From contig NZ_RBAK01000019.1 of NCBI RefSeq assembly GCF_003626595.1, positions 1 through 64,000 of the forward strand: a stretch of DNA of 64,000 nucleotides, read 5' to 3'. The notes below the pieces were generated by a model. It was not told the DNA's origin. It did not search any database and saw only the letters and a program-made list of their open reading frames with translations. This DNA comes from Micromonospora endolithica (GTDB lineage: Bacteria > Actinomycetota > Actinomycetes > Mycobacteriales > Micromonosporaceae). Both the position numbers and the translations under genes were made by a program. How positions within the stretch are numbered: position 1 is the first letter of the stretch; each line of letters begins with the position of its first letter. Of this stretch, positions 63,248-64,000 are shown one piece after another.

Positions 63248-64000
63248 TCAGGATCGCCGGCGGAGGGCGTACCAGGTCGCGCCGACGGCCAGCACCGCGA
63301 AGCCGGTCACCACGCTCGCCGGTGGCAGGTTGACCGCGAGCAGCAGGCACCCGGCCAGTCCGAGTGCGGCGAGCGCCCGGACCGGCAGCTTCCGGTGCGG
63401 GTCCGGGCCGAGGGTGAGCGCCGCCGCGTTGGTGATCGCGTAGTACACCAGCACGGTGACGCTGGAGAAGCCGATCGCGTTCCGGACGTCGCCGAGCAGC
63501 ACGATCAGGATCACCACGCCGGCCACCGCCAGCTCGGCCCGGTGCGGCACCCGGTGCACCGGGTGCACCGCGTCCAGCGCGCCGGGCAGGTCGCGGCGGC
63601 GGGCCATCGCCAGGGTGGTCCGACCGACCCCGGCGAGCAGGGAGAGCAGCACCCCGATCACCGCCACGGCCGCGCCGGCCCGCACCACCCAGGCCAGGCC
63701 GGGCAGCCCGATGGCGGTCACCACGTCGGCCAGCGGCGCGGTGGACGCGGCCAGCCGGTCGGCGCCGAGCACGCCGAGTGTGACCACCGCGAGCACCAGG
63801 TAGATCGCCAGCACCGCGCCGAGCGCCATGGGCACCGCGCGGGGGATGGTCCGCTCCGGGTCGCGTACCTCCTCACCGAGGGTGGCCACCCGCGCGTACC
63901 CGGCGAACGCGAAGAACAGCAACCCGGCGGCGGTGAGCACCCCCCGGTCGACGCCGCCGTCGGCGGCGAGCCGGCCGGCGGAGACGTCGGTCGCGCCGAC
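63248..64000 (-). CDS. APC-superfamily amino acid permease (N-terminal part missing)
   Basis: The frame is open to the window edge; 250 residues of the C-terminal part are visible. About eight membrane segments (AAGLLFFAFAGYARVATLGEE is the typical TM6 region of APC carriers, then ALGAVLAIYLVLAVVTL and others) are present. EVRDPERTIPRA following TM6 matches amino acid permeases. Substrate unknown. The N-terminus lies beyond 64000. Confidence 0.92.
   Translation of the reverse strand, partial: VGATDVSAGRLAADGGVDRGVLTAAGLLFFAFAGYARVATLGEEVRDPERTIPRAVPMALGAVLAIYLVLAVVTLGVLGADRLAASTAPLADVVTAIGLPGLAWVVRAGAAVAVIGVLLSLLAGVGRTTLAMARRRDLPGALDAVHPVHRVPHRAELAVAGVVILIVLLGDVRNAIGFSSVTVLVYYAITNAAALTLGPDPHRKLPVRALAALGLAGCLLLAVNLPPASVVTGFAVLAVGATWYALRRRS

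Overview
The window is very GC-rich and its codons end almost always in G or C. GTG starts are common, many promoters appear leaderless, and it carries CarD, DisA, mycobacterial-type LpqE, XRE/DUF397 pairs and an AfsR-like SARP regulator. All of this points to a filamentous actinobacterium, most likely Micromonosporaceae (Micromonospora-like). The placement is inferred from gene content; no database was searched.

Region by region. 0-7 kb: end of an unknown gene, mutY, an ACT-domain protein coupled to peptide deformylase, a secreted or lipid-anchored protein, then disA, radA and an lpqE-like lipoprotein on the minus strand. 7-11 kb: a compact candidate natural-product cluster (UbiA-type prenyltransferase, methyltransferase, acyl-CoA-dehydrogenase-fold flavoprotein, type III polyketide synthase). 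11-15.4 kb: two envelope proteins, then carD-ispD-ispF and a TPR membrane protein. 15.4-25.3 kb: tyrosine breakdown, in two pieces: hgmA / unknown gene / fah, and an aromatic-type aminotransferase, an RDD protein, hppD and an Lrp-type regulator, with a DUF397 gene, an SRPBCC protein and a PQQ-like protein between them. 25.3-27.7 kb: a divergent ArsR/MFS pair whose 3' ends carry copies of a dispersed repeat. 27.7-35.6 kb: a second PQQ-like protein, class I fumarase, a 993-residue SARP/NB-ARC/TPR regulator and class II fumarase. 35.6-42.5 kb: XRE/DUF397, CGNR, DMT transporter, subtilase, DUF559-like protein and IclR regulator. 42.6-46.3 kb: cysS-rlmB and the shared sugar-ABC ATPase. 46.6-50.7 kb: tRNA-Thr(TGT) followed by DUF397 and an AT-richer four-gene island (Nudix, two-TM channel-like protein, methyltransferase, MoaA-like radical SAM). 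50.8-55.6 kb: small housekeeping and regulatory genes. 55.6-58.8 kb: two tandem Ser/Thr kinases. 59-64 kb: CrtU-like FAD oxidoreductase, MSMEG_6728-type protein, a double-RCK channel protein and the end of an APC permease.

How the genes work together. The mutY, disA-radA-lpqE and carD-ispD-ispF-cysS-rlmB genes keep the relative order and divergence known from Mycobacterium tuberculosis, but the block is opened twice: between lpqE and carD (about 5.8 kb) and between ispF and cysS (about 28 kb). Inside the larger gap lies a nearly complete tyrosine-to-fumarate route (aminotransferase, HPPD, homogentisate dioxygenase, fumarylacetoacetase) plus both fumarase types, which would handle the fumarate. 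The recognisable maleylacetoacetate isomerase is missing; an unknown 285-residue protein sits in its place.

The best candidates for something undescribed are: the four-gene tRNA-side island; an 80-bp tandem element that inserts chained ATGA-overlapping mini-ORFs between two catabolic genes; a family of about 75-nt hairpins; a 53-bp GGGGCCC repeat at 3' ends; and a shared two-cysteine extracellular domain on the tandem kinases. No insertion sequence, transposase, integrase or CRISPR array is visible.
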